NCBI RefSeq assembly: GCF_042186555.1 | Contig: NC_133328.1 | Span: forward strand, 496,771,106-496,835,105 | Direction: 5' to 3' | DNA length: 64,000 nucleotides | Origin: Aquarana catesbeiana | Lineage: Eukaryota > Chordata > Amphibia > Anura > Ranidae | Part shown: positions 11,057-21,813 of the stretch, in pieces | How positions within the stretch are numbered: position 1 is the stretch's first letter | How the letters are laid out: every line of letters starts with the position of its first letter | Made by a program: the position numbers and the translations under genes | The notes under the pieces: generated by a model | Databases searched by the model: none | What the model was told of the DNA's origin: nothing | The model's input: the letters and a program-made list of their open reading frames with translations, nothing else

Positions 11057-11552
11057 TGTTAGTTTACCTTTACAAAAAAACAAAAACAAGTGCCTCTGCA
11101 GGTAACACATTTGTAGATAAAAACAAACTGTGCAGTTCTGACTAAAATTAAATAATGTCTTTGCTGTGGGTGTAGGCCATTTACACACCTGATGAAGCCT
11201 GGACGTTGCTAAGTGTTGCCTAATCATTGCTGCTCACCTCCACCATCACAGAAGTGATCTTTTTCCTTGATTCAAACCCCCTCACATGCTCTTTCTCTCC
11301 CCTGATGCAGTAGCTCTGAGCTTAGCGTTTGAGGGCTCACTCCTGTGATGATGGAGGTGAGCAGTAATGACTAGAACTCACTTAGCAATGTTCTGGGAGT
11401 ATTCCAGTCAGGCTTTATGAGGTACATAAATGGCCTATACCCATAGCAAGGGCACTATGCAACTTTAAACAGAGCTGCACAGTTTGTTTTTTATTTACAG
11501 ATGCCCTTTACCTGCATAGGCAGTTTTTTTTTCGTAAAAGTGAACTAAATCT
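11057..11552. mobile_element. TTAA-flanked palindromic MITE
   Basis: TTAA at 11,053-11,056 and 11,553-11,556 flank a largely self-complementary unit. Paired blocks are acaaactgtgcag / ctgcacagtttgt, ggccatttacacacctga / aggtacataaatggcc and gctgctcacctccaccatca / tgatggaggtgagcag. A single arm of the same family, ending at its own TTAA (20,478-20,481), lies at 20,335-20,477. Confidence 0.78.
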
Positions 11553-11674
11553 TTAAAAGGAAGGAGCAGTAAGCTTTTAGAGCACAAAACACTGCTTTTT
11601 GAATTACAAAACAGTATAAGGGATACACCTTCCATTGATACTTTTCCTTCTTCTTCTTCTGCGTTCAATTCCAA

Positions 11675-11752
11675 TACACTGTGGCCATAAGTTTGTGGAC
11701 ACCTGAACCTCATACCTACCCTATATGGCAAAAGATATGTGGACACCTCTCT
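11675..11752 (-). repeat. Solo Tc1-type terminal repeat relic
   Basis: The sequence ataagtttgtggacacctgaa ... tatggcaaaagatatgtggacacct contains two nested copies of the 'ggccaaaagtatgtggacacct' end known from Tc1-like families. No transposase piece is adjacent. Confidence 0.5.
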
Positions 11753-11804
11753 AAATTATTAGGTTTAGGTCATGGGCATCACTGGGAAAAAGGTCTGGGC
11801 CACC

Positions 11805-12112
11805 ACTTAAGAGTGTGTGCAGGTGTCAGGAATATGTAACACACAGACTGCAGGGTGAGGAGTATGTAACACACAGATTGCAGATGTCAGGATAACAAAA
11901 TGAACCGGGTGCAGGGGTCAAGAGAACATAACACACAGAGTTCAATGGTATGTCACCTAAAGAATTCAGGGTTCAGAAGTATGTAATGCACAGAGTTTAG
12001 GAGCCAGCAGAACATAATGTACAGTTTAGCAGGATGTAGCGCATGAAGTTAAGGGTTTAGGGGAACAACGCACAGAGTTCAGGGGTCAGGAGTATACAAC
12101 ACACAAAGCAGC
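11805..12112. repeat. Degenerate minisatellite, units about 28-32 bp
   Basis: About ten diverged copies of a unit built on 'gtcaggagtatgtaacacacagag' variants (11,826, 11,866, 11,925, 11,973, 12,012, 12,090 and others). Unit length varies, so this is an old array. Confidence 0.7.
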
Positions 12113-12439
12113 GTTTTTTTTACTTTTTTTTTTTCCAATAGATCAAAAATGTTAAAAAGCGCTGGTGATCCGCATTTTTGAGCATTTATTGGCGTTTTTT
12201 GACATAAGAGCGTTTTTACAGCTGAAAACAGCTGAAAAACTCCTCTCAGAACCCACTAGTTTTGGGGGTTTTTTACAGGCAAAAAATGCCCCAGCCAAAA
12301 ACAGTTGATGACAACCTATATGTGCATGGACACATATGATAACATACTGGAGAGTTTATTAACTGTAGAAAAAAACATCTGAAGCCAAAAACAGCAGCTG
12401 TACAAATGGCCAAAAACGTCCAGTGTGCATGAGGCTTAA

Positions 12440-12907
12440 AGCGGGGGTCCACCTATCTATCGTTTTTTTTTTTTTTGGAGTTCATTCACAAATTTTTCTT
12501 CTCATGATTATCTACTCACATGTTCTGTGTAATAAGTCCGCCTGTGCCCGATTTCGTTGTAAAGAATAACTTATAAAATTCACTGAAGGCGGTTTCCATC
12601 TTCATTGTGGGCATTTGAAGCCCACAAGCATGTATTTCCTGGATGCAGTGAATGCTGAGATGTTGTGATGATGCTGTTGCACAATGCATGCTGGGAAGCC
12701 TGAGACTAGCTCCCAGGGGACTGTGGGAGGTCTGGGAGAGGCTAGAAACACACCTACTCCCATGGGAGGAAAACCAGAAAGTGCAAAGAAGATTAGAAAA
12801 AAAAAAGGTAATAACGGCGATTTAAATTTTTTTACACAGCATGTCAGCATCTAGGTAAGGAAGAGAATGCATAGAGATAATGTTCAAAATTTGGGTGGAA
12901 CCCCGCT
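12440..12907. mobile_element. TTAA-flanked MITE, AGYGGRGTYCCACC family (copy 2)
   Basis: TTAA at 12,436-12,439 and 12,908-12,911. The ends AGCGGGGGTCCACC and GGTGGAACCCCGCT are complementary. Non-coding, 468 bp. The sequence upstream (12,113-12,435) has the 'ccagtgtgcatgaggctt' motif typical of yet another short MITE, but its left end is unclear. Confidence 0.85.
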
Positions 12908-13432
12908 TTAAGGATTTGGCCCTCTTGCACTTTATAAAGCACAGTAAGCAATTTAGCACTAATAAGATAAATAGTAGCGAGGAAAAAAGGACAGGAACCT
13001 GTGTGATAGTGTATCTTTTTCACAGTATCTTTTTTTTTCTTATTCTTTGTTTCTATTTATTGTACTGTTAGAGGGATATTTCATGTAATGCTTTGTAACT
13101 TACATGTATTCAAAATGAGCAAATGATTCAAAGTTCAAAAGAAAGCATGACACAACTAAAGTTTATTAGCTACAAAGCAATTTTTTTTCAGTCAAGTGTA
13201 AAAAAATAAAATAAAAAACTACTGACACCACTCTCCCCTGCCCTACCAACACTGTTCACTGCCCCAACCCCCTCCCCCCCAAAAAGTATTGTGAAAAAAA
13301 ATTAAGAAACACATGAAATTGTAAAAATATCAATTATTAAAATTAAAAAAACTACTGACACCGTCCACTGCCACATACCACCCACCCCCTTCATCAGAAG
13401 CACTGTGGAAAAATATTAAAAAGGTGATTTAA

Positions 13433-14297
13433 CCACTTTCCTGACCAGAGCACTTTTTGCGATTCGGCACTGCGTCGCTTTAACTGACAATTGCGCGGTC
13501 GTGCGACGTGGCTCCCAAACAAAATTGACGTCCTTTTTTTTCCCACAAATAGAACTTTCTTTTGGGGGTATTTGATCACCTCTGCAGTTTTTATTTTTTG
13601 CGCTATAAACAAAACAAAAAAAGCAACAATTAAAAAAAAAAAACGCATTATTTTTTACTTTTTTGCTATAATAAATATCCCCAAAAAATATATAAAAAAA
13701 ACATTTTTTTTCCTCAGTTTAGGCCAATACGTATTCTTCTACATATTTTTGGTAAAAAAAATCGCAATAAGCATTTATTGATTGGTTTGCGCAAAAGTTA
13801 CAGCGACTACAAAATAGGGGGTAGTTTTATGGCATTTTTATTGATATTTTTTTTTTTTTTTACTAGTAATGGCGGCGATCAGCAATTTTTATCGTGACTG
13901 TGGCGGACACATCGGACAATTTTGACACATTTTTGGGACCATTGGCATTAATACAGCGATCAATGCTATAAAATTGCATTGATTACTGTAAAAATGTCAC
14001 TGGCAGTGAAGGGGTTAACCGCTAGGTGGCGCTGTAGGGGTTAAGTGTGTCCTAGGGAGTGATTCTAACTGTGGGGGGGAGGGGCTGTGTGTGACACATC
14101 ACTGATCACGATTACAGGGAGCATGATCAGTGGCAGTGTCATTAGACGGGGAGATGCTTGTTTACATTAGCATCTCCCTGTTCTTCCTCATCGTGAGGCG
14201 ATCGCGGGTATACCCACGGACATCGAGTCCGCGGGACCCACGGTCACGGAGCTGCCCTTCTGCCGCAGTATATTTGCGTGAGGTGGTCGGGAAGTGG
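13433..14297. mobile_element. TTAA-flanked MITE, CCACTTC family (copy 3)
   Basis: TTAA at 13,429-13,432 and 14,298-14,301. Ends CCACTTTCCTGACC and GGTCGGGAAGTGG are complementary with small differences. Interior blocks match copies at 3,732, 7,186, 30,571 and 48,937. This is the cleanest 865-bp version. Non-coding; A/T runs inside create spurious short ORFs on both strands. Confidence 0.88.
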
Positions 14298-14347
14298 TTA
14301 AAAAATATTTTGCCACCGTGGGGGGGGGGGTTTCGGGCACAAAGCAG

Positions 14348-14407
14348 CACCTCCCTGAAATGAGTTTACCACCTCCCTGAAATGAGCTTACCACCTCCCT
14401 GAAATGA
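14348..14407 (+). repeat. 22-bp tandem array, left part (about 2.7 copies)
   Basis: Two full units and one partial unit of a 22-bp repeat (core cctccctgaaatgag) end exactly where the Penelope-like element starts. The array continues at 19,956 beyond that element, so the element lies inside the array. Confidence 0.92.
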
Positions 14408-15085
14408 ACAACAAGGAGAGGGGCGCCTCTGAGTATAAATCATAAATACATTTTATTAAAACAACAATATCCACTCACATGGAAGTTGGAGAAGTTGCAT
14501 TAGGGTCAGTTGGCTGGGCTGGAGAGATGCGGTGGAACTACAGGTCACAGCGGTTCCTGCAGGGCATGCCAGGTCCAAAGAGGATTAGTTCTTGCAGCCA
14601 GGTTCAGTCTCTTGCAGCGAACAGTCCAACACAAATCCTGCTGGGTTGGGAGCCAGGTTATGTCCCAGATGCACAGATAGGGGTTCCAGGGAAGGAAGGG
14701 AGAGATGTGTAGGACGCCAGAGCATCCGTTCAGCCGTGCTGCTGCTCACTGATAGAATGGTGTGAAGCCTCTAGGAAGGGAAAAAGGCCGGCCGAGCCGA
14801 AGATCTCTAGCGAGGCTTGGAGAGCAAGTACAGCGTGGCGCCCGGTGATGACGTCACACGCATGCAACGCGTTTCAGAATAGGCTTGCCATTGGTGGACG
14901 AATGGCCGCATTCCTTTGTCAAGCATAGGGAGAGGAGGACACAGTGGGCTTATATAAGCTGAAAAGAGGGGGGGGCGGGGCCGGAAAGTCAGTGATTTGC
15001 ATAAAAAATAGGTAATGGGCGGCATTAAATGGCAGGGGGGATAAAAACAAAAGGACCTTACAATGACATAGTGCAGAAAAAATAA
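14408..15085 (-). repeat. PLE inverted arm, 3' side
   Basis: This arm is the reverse complement of 19,099-19,776 at equal length (678 bp) and I found no mismatch in the blocks compared. PLEs carry pseudo-LTRs that may be direct or inverted. The arm contains aataaa-type motifs and gaaacgcgttgcatgcgtg, and reading frames inside it are identical in both arms, which only reflects the repeat. Confidence 0.9.
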
Positions 15086-15133
15086 AAGGGAGAATATATG
15101 TATATAATTTTACAACAGGGCTCCAATTAAGAC

Positions 15134-15241
15134 AAAACATTGTGAATAAAACCAGATAAGGTAAGATAAATTCAGGAACAAGCATTTAAAACATTGTGAA
15201 TAAAACCAGATAAGGTAAGATAAATTCAGGAACAAGCATTT
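15134..15241 (-). repeat. 54-bp tandem duplication in the PLE 3' region
   Basis: Two adjacent identical 54-bp units (15,134-15,187 and 15,188-15,241), starting aaaacattgtgaataaaacc. The perfect identity points to a recent duplication. Confidence 0.92.
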
Positions 15242-15589
15242 AAAACATCATGAGGAAATAAATCATAAGGTACAGTGCAATAAAATAGATCAAATAAATA
15301 TAAATAAATATACAGTAAATACAATAGACTGCCATAAGATGTTATGTATAGAGAGTGGGAGATGACTGTCAAGGATAGGGGATTAATAGTTGTAGTCTGC
15401 ACCGTCTGGTGTGCAATATGGAATAAAACAATGTCAATTTAATTAATAAATTATAAATTGATCCTGGGACTATGATTACAGAGAATATGGAAATAAACAC
15501 TGATGGATTTTAGTATTTCAGGGTAAGTGGGGGGAGGGGGGGAGGGGAGATATGTACATATATAAATGTGTGAGGGGGAGATGCACATA

Positions 15590-15925
15590 TAAAAAAAAAA
15601 AAAAAAAAAAAAAAGAAAAAATAAGGGGGGGGGGGGGTAAAAAAAGGGGGGTAAAAAGAGGGGGAAAAAAGGGGGGGGTAAAAAAGGGGGGTAAAAAGAG
15701 GGAAAAAAATAAATAAATAAAAAATAAGGGGGGGGGTAAAAAAAAGGGGGGTAAAAAGAGGGTTAAAAAAAAAAAGGGGGTAAAAAAAGGGGGGTAAAAA
15801 GAGGGGAAAAAATATATAGGGGGGGTAAAAAAGGGGGGTAAAAAGAGGAAAAAAAAAAAGGGGGGGTAAAAAAAGGGGGGTAAAAAGAGGGAAAAAGAAA
15901 AAAAAAAAAAAAAAAAAAAAACTAC
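15590..15925. repeat. Purine-only G-run/A-run tract inside the PLE
   Basis: About 335 bp of near-pure purine on the plus strand: long A runs at each edge and, between them, tandem variants of taaaaaggggggtaaaaagaggg. Many G runs of 4-13 could form G-quadruplexes on the plus strand. A 144-codon Pro/Phe-rich frame on the minus strand is a by-product of the composition. Confidence 0.9.
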
Positions 15926-15975
15926 AACTGAGACAAAATTTCATGGTAGCTGTAAAGTGGTAAGAGGAAAGGTTG

Positions 15976-18375
15976 TTATAGGACTGTGGATATCTCTATT
16001 CCTTCATTGAGGCCGCCAGGGGAGAGTACATCTAAGCAGTATATCCAGAAAGTCTCTCTGGCGCAAAGCTTTTTGAACCGTTCAGCTTCTGACATGTGTT
16101 TAGGGATTTGTTCAATAACCCAAACAGACAGACCGGTGGTAGATTTGTTGTGACACTCGGCAAAGTGCCGAGGGACACTGTGTTTGTCCTTACCACCCTC
16201 AATGAGTCGTCGATGCTGGCCGAACCGCTGCCTGAGTGGGCAGATAGTTCGCCCAACATAGATTAACCCACAAGGGCACGTGAGGCCATACACTACAAAA
16301 TTAGACGAGCAGTTATAGAATTGTTCCAATGTATAAATTCTGCCTTTAGATAGAAAAGATTTTTTGCCATGTTCCACAAACATACAAGTCTTGCAGCGGG
16401 CTTTCTTACACTGATACATGCCGACTAGTGGTATGAGGGTGGTGGGGTTGGAACTGGGCTTGTCGATGGGCAATTTACTTGGGGCAATCCTATTTTTGAG
16501 ACTCGGAGCCTTTCGGTACGTGATTCTGGGTATAAGCGGAAGGGAGGTTTTCAGAAGTGGATCCTGTAGCAGAATGGACCAGTGTTTCTTTAGTATATTT
16601 TCCATTTTTTTGTACTGAAAATTGAAGGTAGTGATAAACCTAGTGGAATGATCTGTTATCTCTTTATCTTTTTTGGCAGGTTTGCCTTTAGCGTAATAGT
16701 TGCATGCTTGATCAACTAGATCTTTAGGATAGTCCTTGTCGGCGAACTTCTTTTTAAGTTGTATACTCATGGTGTCATAGTCGCTGTCTAGGGTGCAGTT
16801 CTGTCGTAGGCGGCAGAACTGACCTTTAGGTATGTTTTGTGTCCATTTTGGATAGTGGCAACTCCTATAGTGCAAATAGGAGTTGCCAGCGGTAGGTTTG
16901 ATGTGGTTTTTTGCGATAATCAGGTTGTCTAAATGACCCAGATCTAAATCTAAGAAGGCCAGATTAGTAGGATCGACAACGTGAGTGAAAGACAAGCCGT
17001 ATGGATTGGAATTGCAATGTTGGACAAAAAGGGAAACTAGGTCGACAGGGCCATCCCAAATGATGATTATGTCATCAATGTAGCGGCCAAAAAATACAAT
17101 ATTGGCACAGTGGGGGTTGTTTTGTATAATGAAATTCTTTTCCCAATAACCCATCGCCAGGTTGGCGTAGGAGGGAGCGAAATTCGCTCCCATCGCAGTT
17201 CCCTTAGTTTGTAGGTAGAAGTCGCCATTGAAATCAAAATAGTTATGGGTGAGGCAAAAATTGGTTGCCTCCAAGATGAATGCAGCTTGTCTGGGGTTGA
17301 TAGAGGGATCTTGTGCGAGAAAAAATTCTAGCGCAAGTAAACCAAAAGAGTGTGGGATTGAAGTGTAAAGTGATGTGACGTCCAGAGATAACCAGAGGTA
17401 AGATGGTTCCCACTTGTAAGATGCAAGTAGTTCCAACAAGTGTGAACCATCTCTGATATAGGACGGTAATTGTTTAACAATGGGCTGGAGATATAGGTCA
17501 ATATATTGACTGAAACCGGTAGTAACACTCTCCATGGCAGCCACAATGGGCCTGCCAGGGGGAGAAGTGAGACTCTTGTGGATTTTAGGTAAGTGATAAA
17601 ATATGGGATCTGGTAAAAGTTTTTGGTGAAGAAAGAGGCTTCCGTTTTGTCGATCACTCCGCCATCAAGAGCTGATTTTACCAAAATGTTAACTTCAGCG
17701 GCAAATTCAATGGTGGGATCCTTGGAAAGTTTTTTATATGTAGTCTCATCTGAGAGGAGTCTAAGGGCTTCGTTAATGTAATCTGCCTTGTTTTGCAGGA
17801 CAATACCTCCCCCTTTGTCCGCTGATTTGATGATAATGTCAGCCGAGTGTGTTAGGGAATCCAGAGCCTGGATTTCAGAAGCTGAAAGGTTGTGTATATG
17901 AGAAGGTATCGTGGTAGAAGTCTGGCAAAGTTTCAGGAAGTCAGCATATACTACCCTGTAAAAACTTTCAAGGTAAGGGCCTTTTGACTGGGCCGGATAG
18001 AAGATGGATTTAGGTTTTAGTGATGAGTGTAAAATAGGTGGTGACGTAGCAAGGTGTTGAGTAAAGAGACTAAGAGTGTCTCCTTCATTCGTTATGGAAT
18101 CTAATATGTCTATGATGTCCCCATCATATTCAAACATATCTATGGAAGGACTGGTGGGAAGAGGGTCCAGGCACACTTCAGTAGGTTTGTGTGATTTGGC
18201 ATGGAAAAACCTTTTGAGGGTCAAGTTGCGAATGTATCTGTTTAAATCTTTAAATAAAAGGAAAGGATTGGGCTTATTAATAGGGGCAAAATTAAGGCCT
18301 CTGCTAAGTAGGCTAATGTCTGCGGGGGAGAGTTCGAGAGATGATAGGTTGAAGATTTTTACAGTTTGCGGAGCT
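15976..18375 (-). pseudogene. PLE reverse transcriptase-GIY-YIG protein, frameshifted
   Basis: The 3' frame (17,544-15,976, 522 codons) has RT motifs SLDVTSLYTSIPH, KGTAMGANFAPSYANL and the catalytic YIDDIII near residue 155. It then has a Cys-rich segment (CKKARCKTC) and, from about residue 417, the GIY-YIG nuclease motif (VYGLTC, LIYVGRT). The upstream frame (17,328-18,224) supplies the N-terminal PLE block (IIKSADKGGGIV). Further upstream, sense codons near 18,240-18,370 (LSPADISLLSRGLNF) continue the family's N-terminus. A one-base frameshift near 17,630-17,645 separates the two frames: reading the alternative frame gives LPKIHKSLTSPPGRPIV, the expected next RT block. Retrotransposition function is lost unless this is an assembly error. 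Confidence 0.9.
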
Positions 18376-19078
18376 TCGGTGTATTTGTTTCGGAACTTTT
18401 TTCGTCCTCCTCTGCAGCCTCTCCGGTGAGTTTTCGTTTTCTCCGGTTGGCTCGAGGAGGACTGGGGACTAAAAAAGTGTTGGACTCTGTGGTGGTGGGG
18501 GAACCCGATGTGTGAGGTTTAGGACATTCAGTCGAAGGTTCGATAGTAACAATGGGGGTGTTGGAGGCAGATTGGACATCCATAGCTAAATCTAATGATT
18601 TCCTGACTGAGATAGATGTAGACATCATTTTGGAAACAGGGTTGGGCACAGGGGCAATATCTCTTGTGATGTTATCACGTCCCCTTCCTGTATGGGAGGG
18701 CCTGTTATAAAAATGATTAAGATCATTAAGCAGTTTTCTGGATTTGGTTGTAGGGATTCTGTTAGTTGGATGACTAATGCGAGTCATAGGAACAGTACCA
18801 AGTGAAGAATTTCTATAGGGAATAGAAATGCTCATAAGGGGTGGAGGCGGATGATGTTGGGACAAGGGTGTGGTGGGAAGTAATGGGTGGGGGCGGGGGG
18901 GACAAGTGGGTCTGTGGGAAGAAGGGGCCAGGGGGGGATGGGAGGAAGAGGGTACAAAAGGTGGTTGGTTGGTGGTGGATGCGGGGGGGAAAAGGGAGGG
19001 AGGGGGACAGGGTAATCTGGTATCAGATGGGGGAGGGGGTTGTTGAGATTTAGATTTCCAGTTGAAAATTCTATTCAA
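18359..19078 (-). CDS. Proline-rich N-terminal ORF of the PLE
   Basis: An open frame of 239 codons directly upstream of the RT blocks. Residues about 12-85 are strongly Pro/Ser-rich, and the C-terminal quarter is basic and acidic (RANRRKRKLTGEAAEEDE). It begins inside the right arm edge and ends at a stop that overlaps the next RT frame by one frame step, so it may be the true N-terminus of the PLE protein separated by a frameshift, or a separate ORF. The basic stretch could act in nucleic-acid binding or nuclear import; that is inference. No similarity I can name. Confidence 0.5.
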   Translation of the reverse strand: MNRIFNWKSKSQQPPPPSDTRLPCPPPSLFPPASTTNQPPFVPSSSHPPLAPSSHRPTCPPRPHPLLPTTPLSQHHPPPPLMSISIPYRNSSLGTVPMTRISHPTNRIPTTKSRKLLNDLNHFYNRPSHTGRGRDNITRDIAPVPNPVSKMMSTSISVRKSLDLAMDVQSASNTPIVTIEPSTECPKPHTSGSPTTTESNTFLVPSPPRANRRKRKLTGEAAEEDEKSSETNTPKLRKL

Positions 19079-19098
19079 ATTAAAGTCATCTAGATCTC

Positions 19099-19776
19099 TT
19101 ATTTTTTCTGCACTATGTCATTGTAAGGTCCTTTTGTTTTTATCCCCCCTGCCATTTAATGCCGCCCATTACCTATTTTTTATGCAAATCACTGACTTTC
19201 CGGCCCCGCCCCCCCCTCTTTTCAGCTTATATAAGCCCACTGTGTCCTCCTCTCCCTATGCTTGACAAAGGAATGCGGCCATTCGTCCACCAATGGCAAG
19301 CCTATTCTGAAACGCGTTGCATGCGTGTGACGTCATCACCGGGCGCCACGCTGTACTTGCTCTCCAAGCCTCGCTAGAGATCTTCGGCTCGGCCGGCCTT
19401 TTTCCCTTCCTAGAGGCTTCACACCATTCTATCAGTGAGCAGCAGCACGGCTGAACGGATGCTCTGGCGTCCTACACATCTCTCCCTTCCTTCCCTGGAA
19501 CCCCTATCTGTGCATCTGGGACATAACCTGGCTCCCAACCCAGCAGGATTTGTGTTGGACTGTTCGCTGCAAGAGACTGAACCTGGCTGCAAGAACTAAT
19601 CCTCTTTGGACCTGGCATGCCCTGCAGGAACCGCTGTGACCTGTAGTTCCACCGCATCTCTCCAGCCCAGCCAACTGACCCTAATGCAACTTCTCCAACT
19701 TCCATGTGAGTGGATATTGTTGTTTTAATAAAATGTATTTATGATTTATACTCAGAGGCGCCCCTCTCCTTGTTGT
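19099..19776 (-). repeat. PLE inverted arm, 5' side
   Basis: Mirror of 14,408-15,085. In element orientation this arm lies upstream of the coding region, followed outward by 179 bp found only on this side. It may hold the promoter, but no TATA or other motif is decisive. Confidence 0.9.
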
Positions 19777-19955
19777 TTGTTTTAGCTTGCTGGACCCTGC
19801 TTTTGGTTCCTTTGGTGGCCGCCCTGACTGACCTCTTGTATATACTCCCAGTATATATGCATGAACTTACACATGCATTTTTACAGTTTTCAGTTTCTGG
19901 ACTAATCGGTTTTACTTTCAAGGTAACTGTGCTTTGCGCCTTTTTACTTGTATTA

Positions 19956-20307
19956 ACCTCCCTGAAATGAGCTTACCACCTCCCTGAAATGAGCTTACCA
20001 CCTCCCTGAAATGAGTTTACCACCTCCCTGAAATGAGTTTACCGCCTCCCTGAAATGAGCTTACCACCTCCCTGAAATGAGTTTACCACCTCCCTGAAAT
20101 GAGTTTACCACCTCCCTGAAATGAGTTTACCACCTCCCTGAAATGAGCTTACCACCTCCCTGAAATGAGTTTACCACCTCCCTGAAATGAGTTTACCGCC
20201 TCCCTGAAATGAGCTTACCACCTCCCTGAAATGAGTTTACCACCTCCCTGAAATGAGCTTACCACCTCCCTGAAATGAGCTTACCACCTCCCTGAAATGA
20301 GTTTTTG
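19956..20307 (+). repeat. 22-bp tandem array, right part (16 copies)
   Basis: Sixteen consecutive units of the 22-bp repeat. Single-base variants alternate (gagcttac or gagtttac, caccgcc or caccacc). Units abut without spacers. The right edge breaks off at gagtttttgcagg. Confidence 0.95.
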
Positions 20308-20334
20308 CAGGTCGGGATGTCTGTTAATGGTAGA

Positions 20335-20477
20335 GGTGAGCAGTAATGACTAGGCCTCGCTTAGCAACATCATGGGAGTAGTACTTGTATAGCAAGGGCA
20401 TTATTCAACTTTAGTCAGAGCTGCACAGTTTGTTTTTATTTACAGATGCCCCTTATCTGCATAGGTGAACTAACCCT
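20335..20477 (-). repeat. Single arm of the 11,057-11,552 MITE family
   Basis: The block gaggtgagcagtaatgacta ... ctgcacagtttgtttttattt ... gcataggtgaactaaccc follows the right arm of the 11 kb element in order and ends at TTAA 20,478-20,481. The other arm is missing. Confidence 0.75.
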
Positions 20478-20481
20478 TTAA

Positions 20482-21813
20482 GATGTATAGATAACGCAAT
20501 GCCGATCAGTCTCTGTGCATGGCTTTGTTTGCTGGTTGGGAAGGCACAGGCCCAAAGGATACAATAGCATGTTTGTATCTCTGGATATATCTATTAGGCC
20601 GTATTCACTCAGGGTTTTCTCTGATTGGCCATGGTGAACAAAACCTCAGTGCAGACACAAGAAAGCTGATGTTTCCATTGCATTTGTCCCATTTAGGGAT
20701 GTAGGGCAATGTGCAGAAAACATGTACGCTTCAGGCCGGCTAGCAGCCCGTGTCTGGGAGTGAGCGTGTGCGTGTGTGTCAGAGAGCAGCATATCCAGGT
20801 GGGTGATTTGAAGGGTTTCCATGGAGACCCCTCTGAATTGAACCTTATTAAAAAAAAAAAAAAAAAAAAAGCAGACATCATTAGCTCAGGACCTAATTAT
20901 TGCTTATTGAAGCAACAAATGAGAGAAGGGGACAGCTGCTAGTGAAGAGTTTTTTTTTTGCCGTATGTAATTTCTGAGCCTGGGACAGAGAGCGGAGAGC
21001 AAATCCCCAGGAGAGCTCATATTATCTCATGAGGTCCCAGAACTGCCTCCTGCTTTGTTCCTCTGTTCATCCATAGCTACTGGGATATTGCATGACTTGC
21101 TATTTCTAACCCAGCTAGACCTTCTTCTGTATCATCTCAAGAGAAGTCATGTGACAAAAGTCAATGGAGTTGCCATGATACACAGATAATTTAGCCAGAG
21201 CTGTCCTATAAACTCTGCCGTGTTACAGCACTATTCAGTCTTTCAAGATTTTAGGAAACAATCTTTAGTCCAGATTTAGTAACCTTATTTATAATATAAA
21301 TGAGGTATATGAGGAAAGAAAACACAAAGGAATAAAGCAGGGGCTAGCAGGAATCTATGGACTGCGATCATTTGTTCTAGACAAGGCAGGCGCCACCTAG
21401 CAGAAGTTACAGCTTTTTCACACCGGCTGAGCCGCTGTTTTAACACCCCCATGCCACCCTCCAGAATGCTAACATTACAGTATGACGGGGCTGTACATCT
21501 GCCGCGACCGTGGCATTTTTAACTTGGGCTGCAGAGTTTGGCAGGCAGCACCACCTGTCCAATTCTCTCATTGATAACAATGGGGCTGTACAGTAACCAC
21601 AAGGTAAATGTTTGGCTAGTATTGGCAGCATGATCCCACAATGTAAAATTGCTGTTTGTAATAAAAAAAAAAAATTAAAAAAAAAACAGGCATTAGGAGT
21701 TGATGGTAGCATCTCCTGAATGCCTGTCAGCCACTGCTCTACTGCTTTCTGTAAAGTGATCCACTGCAGATCGCTTTTCAGGGGGTGGTGAGCACTGCTT
21801 CTCTAAAAGAGTC
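20482..21813. other. No gene or clear repeat recognised
   Basis: Mixed-composition DNA. There is an A-run at about 20,851-20,870 and another A-rich run at 21,662-21,688. A (gtgtgc)-rich stretch lies at 20,761-20,780. Short ORFs here have no protein-like features. Confidence 0.5.

Larger units (their letters stand above)
14408..19955 (-). mobile_element. Penelope-like retroelement (PLE) with GIY-YIG endonuclease
   Basis: A 5,548-bp unit inserted in the 22-bp satellite. It holds a minus-strand RT joined to a GIY-YIG endonuclease, the domain pair that defines endonuclease-bearing Penelope-like elements. It is bounded by 678-bp inverted arms (14,408-15,085 and 19,099-19,776). A further 179 bp (19,777-19,955) lie only on the 5' side. 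The partial satellite unit at the left edge and the unit at the right edge share about 15 bp, which could be the target duplication but cannot be separated from the array. The coding part is broken into three frames. Confidence 0.9.

Noticed and set aside
14479..14712. 77-codon ORF identical at 14,479-14,712 and 19,472-19,705
   Set aside because: The identity comes from the two inverted PLE arms; composition is not protein-like and nothing supports translation.
14850..14880. Hammerhead ribozyme in the PLE arms, as known for other Penelope elements
   Set aside because: ggtgatgacg and cgtttcag resemble parts of the core, but no CTGATGA...GAAA arrangement with three stems is present on either strand. 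An Infernal search with the hammerhead models would settle it.
15510..15944. 144-codon Pro/Phe-rich minus-strand ORF
   Set aside because: It only reflects runs of C and T opposite the purine tract.
14348..20307. CRISPR-like array of short repeats
   Set aside because: The 22-bp units abut with no spacers and the context is eukaryotic; this is a minisatellite.
20693..20942. Small ORFs around the poly(A) run at 20,851
   Set aside because: Lysine runs and opposite phenylalanine runs come from the A tract.
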